From NCBI GenBank assembly GCA_002840115.1, contig PGZG01000091.1:1-7284 (forward strand): 7,284 nucleotides of DNA, read 5' to 3'. Positions 6,449 to 7,284 of this stretch are shown here, in pieces (the stretch's first letter is position 1; every line of letters begins with the position of its first letter). Source of the DNA: Gammaproteobacteria bacterium HGW-Gammaproteobacteria-14. GTDB lineage: Bacteria; Pseudomonadota; Gammaproteobacteria; Pseudomonadales; Alcanivoracaceae. Position numbers and translations under genes: made by a program. Under the pieces are notes generated by a model. The model made no database searches, had not been told where the DNA came from, and saw nothing but the letters and a program-made list of their open reading frames with translations.

Positions 6449-7284
6449 TTACCGCTCGTAGATGATCTCAATGTCATGATCATCGTCGTCGTCAAAATCA
6501 TCATCGTCCGCAGCGCCCTCTTCACTCGCAAGGCGACGCTGACGCTTAAGCTCCTGCACTTTCTCCCGCGCTTCCAGCTCAAGCCGGGCCCGCAGTTCGC
6601 GCTGCTGTTCCGCGTAGCTCGGATCTTCAGTTTCGCGTAGTCGACGCTCTTCAATGGCGTTCATCAGGGCGTAAATCAATTCCTGACAGCCCTCACCCGT
6701 AGCGGCGGAAATATGGAAGATCTCGCCATCCCAGCCCAATCGATCAAGAATGTCTTCGCTAACCTGTGCCAGCTCTTCACCCTGCAACAGATCGCACTTA
6801 TTCAACACTAGCCAACGCTCTTGCTCCGCCAGCGCCGGAGAGAACTTGTCCAGCTCTGCGGCTATCGCATCCACCGCCTCTACCGGATCACTGCTATCCG
6901 GCGGTGCGATATCGACTACATGCAATAGCAGCCGCGTACGGGCAAGGTGTTTGAGAAAGCGGATGCCAAGACCTGCGCCTTCCGCCGCGCCTTCAATCAA
7001 ACCGGGAATGTCCGCCATTACAAAACTGCGGTAGCGATCCACCTTTACCACGCCGAGATTGGGCACCAGCGTGGTAAAAGGATAATCCGCCACCTTCGGC
7101 TTCGCCGCCGACACCGAGCGAATCAGTGTACTTTTACCGGCATTGGGCATGCCCAGCAAACCGACATCCGCCAACACCTTCAACTCCAGACGCAGATTAC
7201 GAGACTCCCCTGGCGTGCCTTTGGTGGCCTTGCGTGGCGAACGATTAGTACTGCTTTTGAAATGCGTATTGCCCAAACCACCTC
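6449..7284 (-). CDS. obgE: Obg family ribosome-assembly GTPase, N-terminally truncated by the window edge
   Basis: Essential GTPase (also named cgtA) that binds the 50S subunit during late assembly and is linked to the stringent response. The visible part has 277 complete codons. It begins GGLGNTHFKSS, the end of the glycine-rich Obg fold, so about 115-120 residues and the start codon lie beyond the right edge. The G domain is complete: G1 GMPNAGKST at visible residues 44-52, switch I with YPFTT at 67-71, G3 DIPG at 91-94, G4 NKCD at 161-164 and G5 SAAT at 192-195. A charged helical segment follows, then an aspartate-rich tail ending DHDIEIIYER, comparable to the acidic tail of E. coli ObgE. 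An apparent start at 7276 is an internal TTG leucine codon, not a start. In relatives rplU and rpmA precede this gene. proB follows 29 bases downstream. Confidence 0.98.
   Translation of the reverse strand, partial: GGLGNTHFKSSTNRSPRKATKGTPGESRNLRLELKVLADVGLLGMPNAGKSTLIRSVSAAKPKVADYPFTTLVPNLGVVKVDRYRSFVMADIPGLIEGAAEGAGLGIRFLKHLARTRLLLHVVDIAPPDSSDPVEAVDAIAAELDKFSPALAEQERWLVLNKCDLLQGEELAQVSEDILDRLGWDGEIFHISAATGEGCQELIYALMNAIEERRLRETEDPSYAEQQRELRARLELEAREKVQELKRQRRLASEEGAADDDDFDDDDDHDIEIIYER

Noticed and set aside
6470..6512. Repetitive atc/gtc-rich tract resembling a short tandem repeat
   Set aside because: It encodes the aspartate-rich Obg C-terminal tail; the repetition comes from GAT/GAC codons.

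Overview
The window is an ordinary, densely packed housekeeping stretch of a gammaproteobacterial chromosome. It holds six genes, two of them cut by the window edges: obg/cgtA (partial) and proB on the minus strand, rpsT on the plus strand, and murJ, ribF and ileS (partial) on the minus strand. Protein sequences and gene order point to the Pseudomonas/Cellvibrio/Alteromonas-like Gammaproteobacteria. The reasons are an Obg with the acidic tail typical of the class, a ProB that aligns with the E. coli enzyme at its catalytic residues, an E. coli-type IleRS, and the order obg-proB-(rpsT)-murJ-ribF-ileS, which I recall from Pseudomonas. I cannot name genus or species. Base composition looks moderately GC-rich and even across the window, with no sign of recent transfer.

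Layout, left to right. ileS (1-2116) runs off the left edge and lacks its C-terminal quarter. ribF (2120-3058) ends three bases before ileS begins. murJ (3087-4664) ends 28 bases before ribF. These three read leftward as one likely operon, which in relatives continues into lspA. A 251-base divergent spacer (4665-4915) carries a good rpsT promoter, two leader hairpins and probably the murJ promoter. rpsT (4916-5191) starts at TTG. The convergent gap 5192-5312 holds a long bidirectional terminator and a second hairpin behind proB. proB (5313-6419) follows obg (6449-7284) by 29 bases and is probably cotranscribed with it.

Together the genes serve translation and growth: isoleucyl-tRNA charging, flavin cofactor synthesis, lipid II flipping for peptidoglycan, a small-subunit ribosomal protein, proline synthesis and a ribosome-assembly GTPase. 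I found no mobile element, CRISPR array, tRNA/rRNA or defence locus, and nothing that I would call an undescribed system. The points worth a second look are regulatory: the TTG start and leader structure of rpsT, a promoter whose -10 box contains the murJ stop codon, and the symmetrical terminator.
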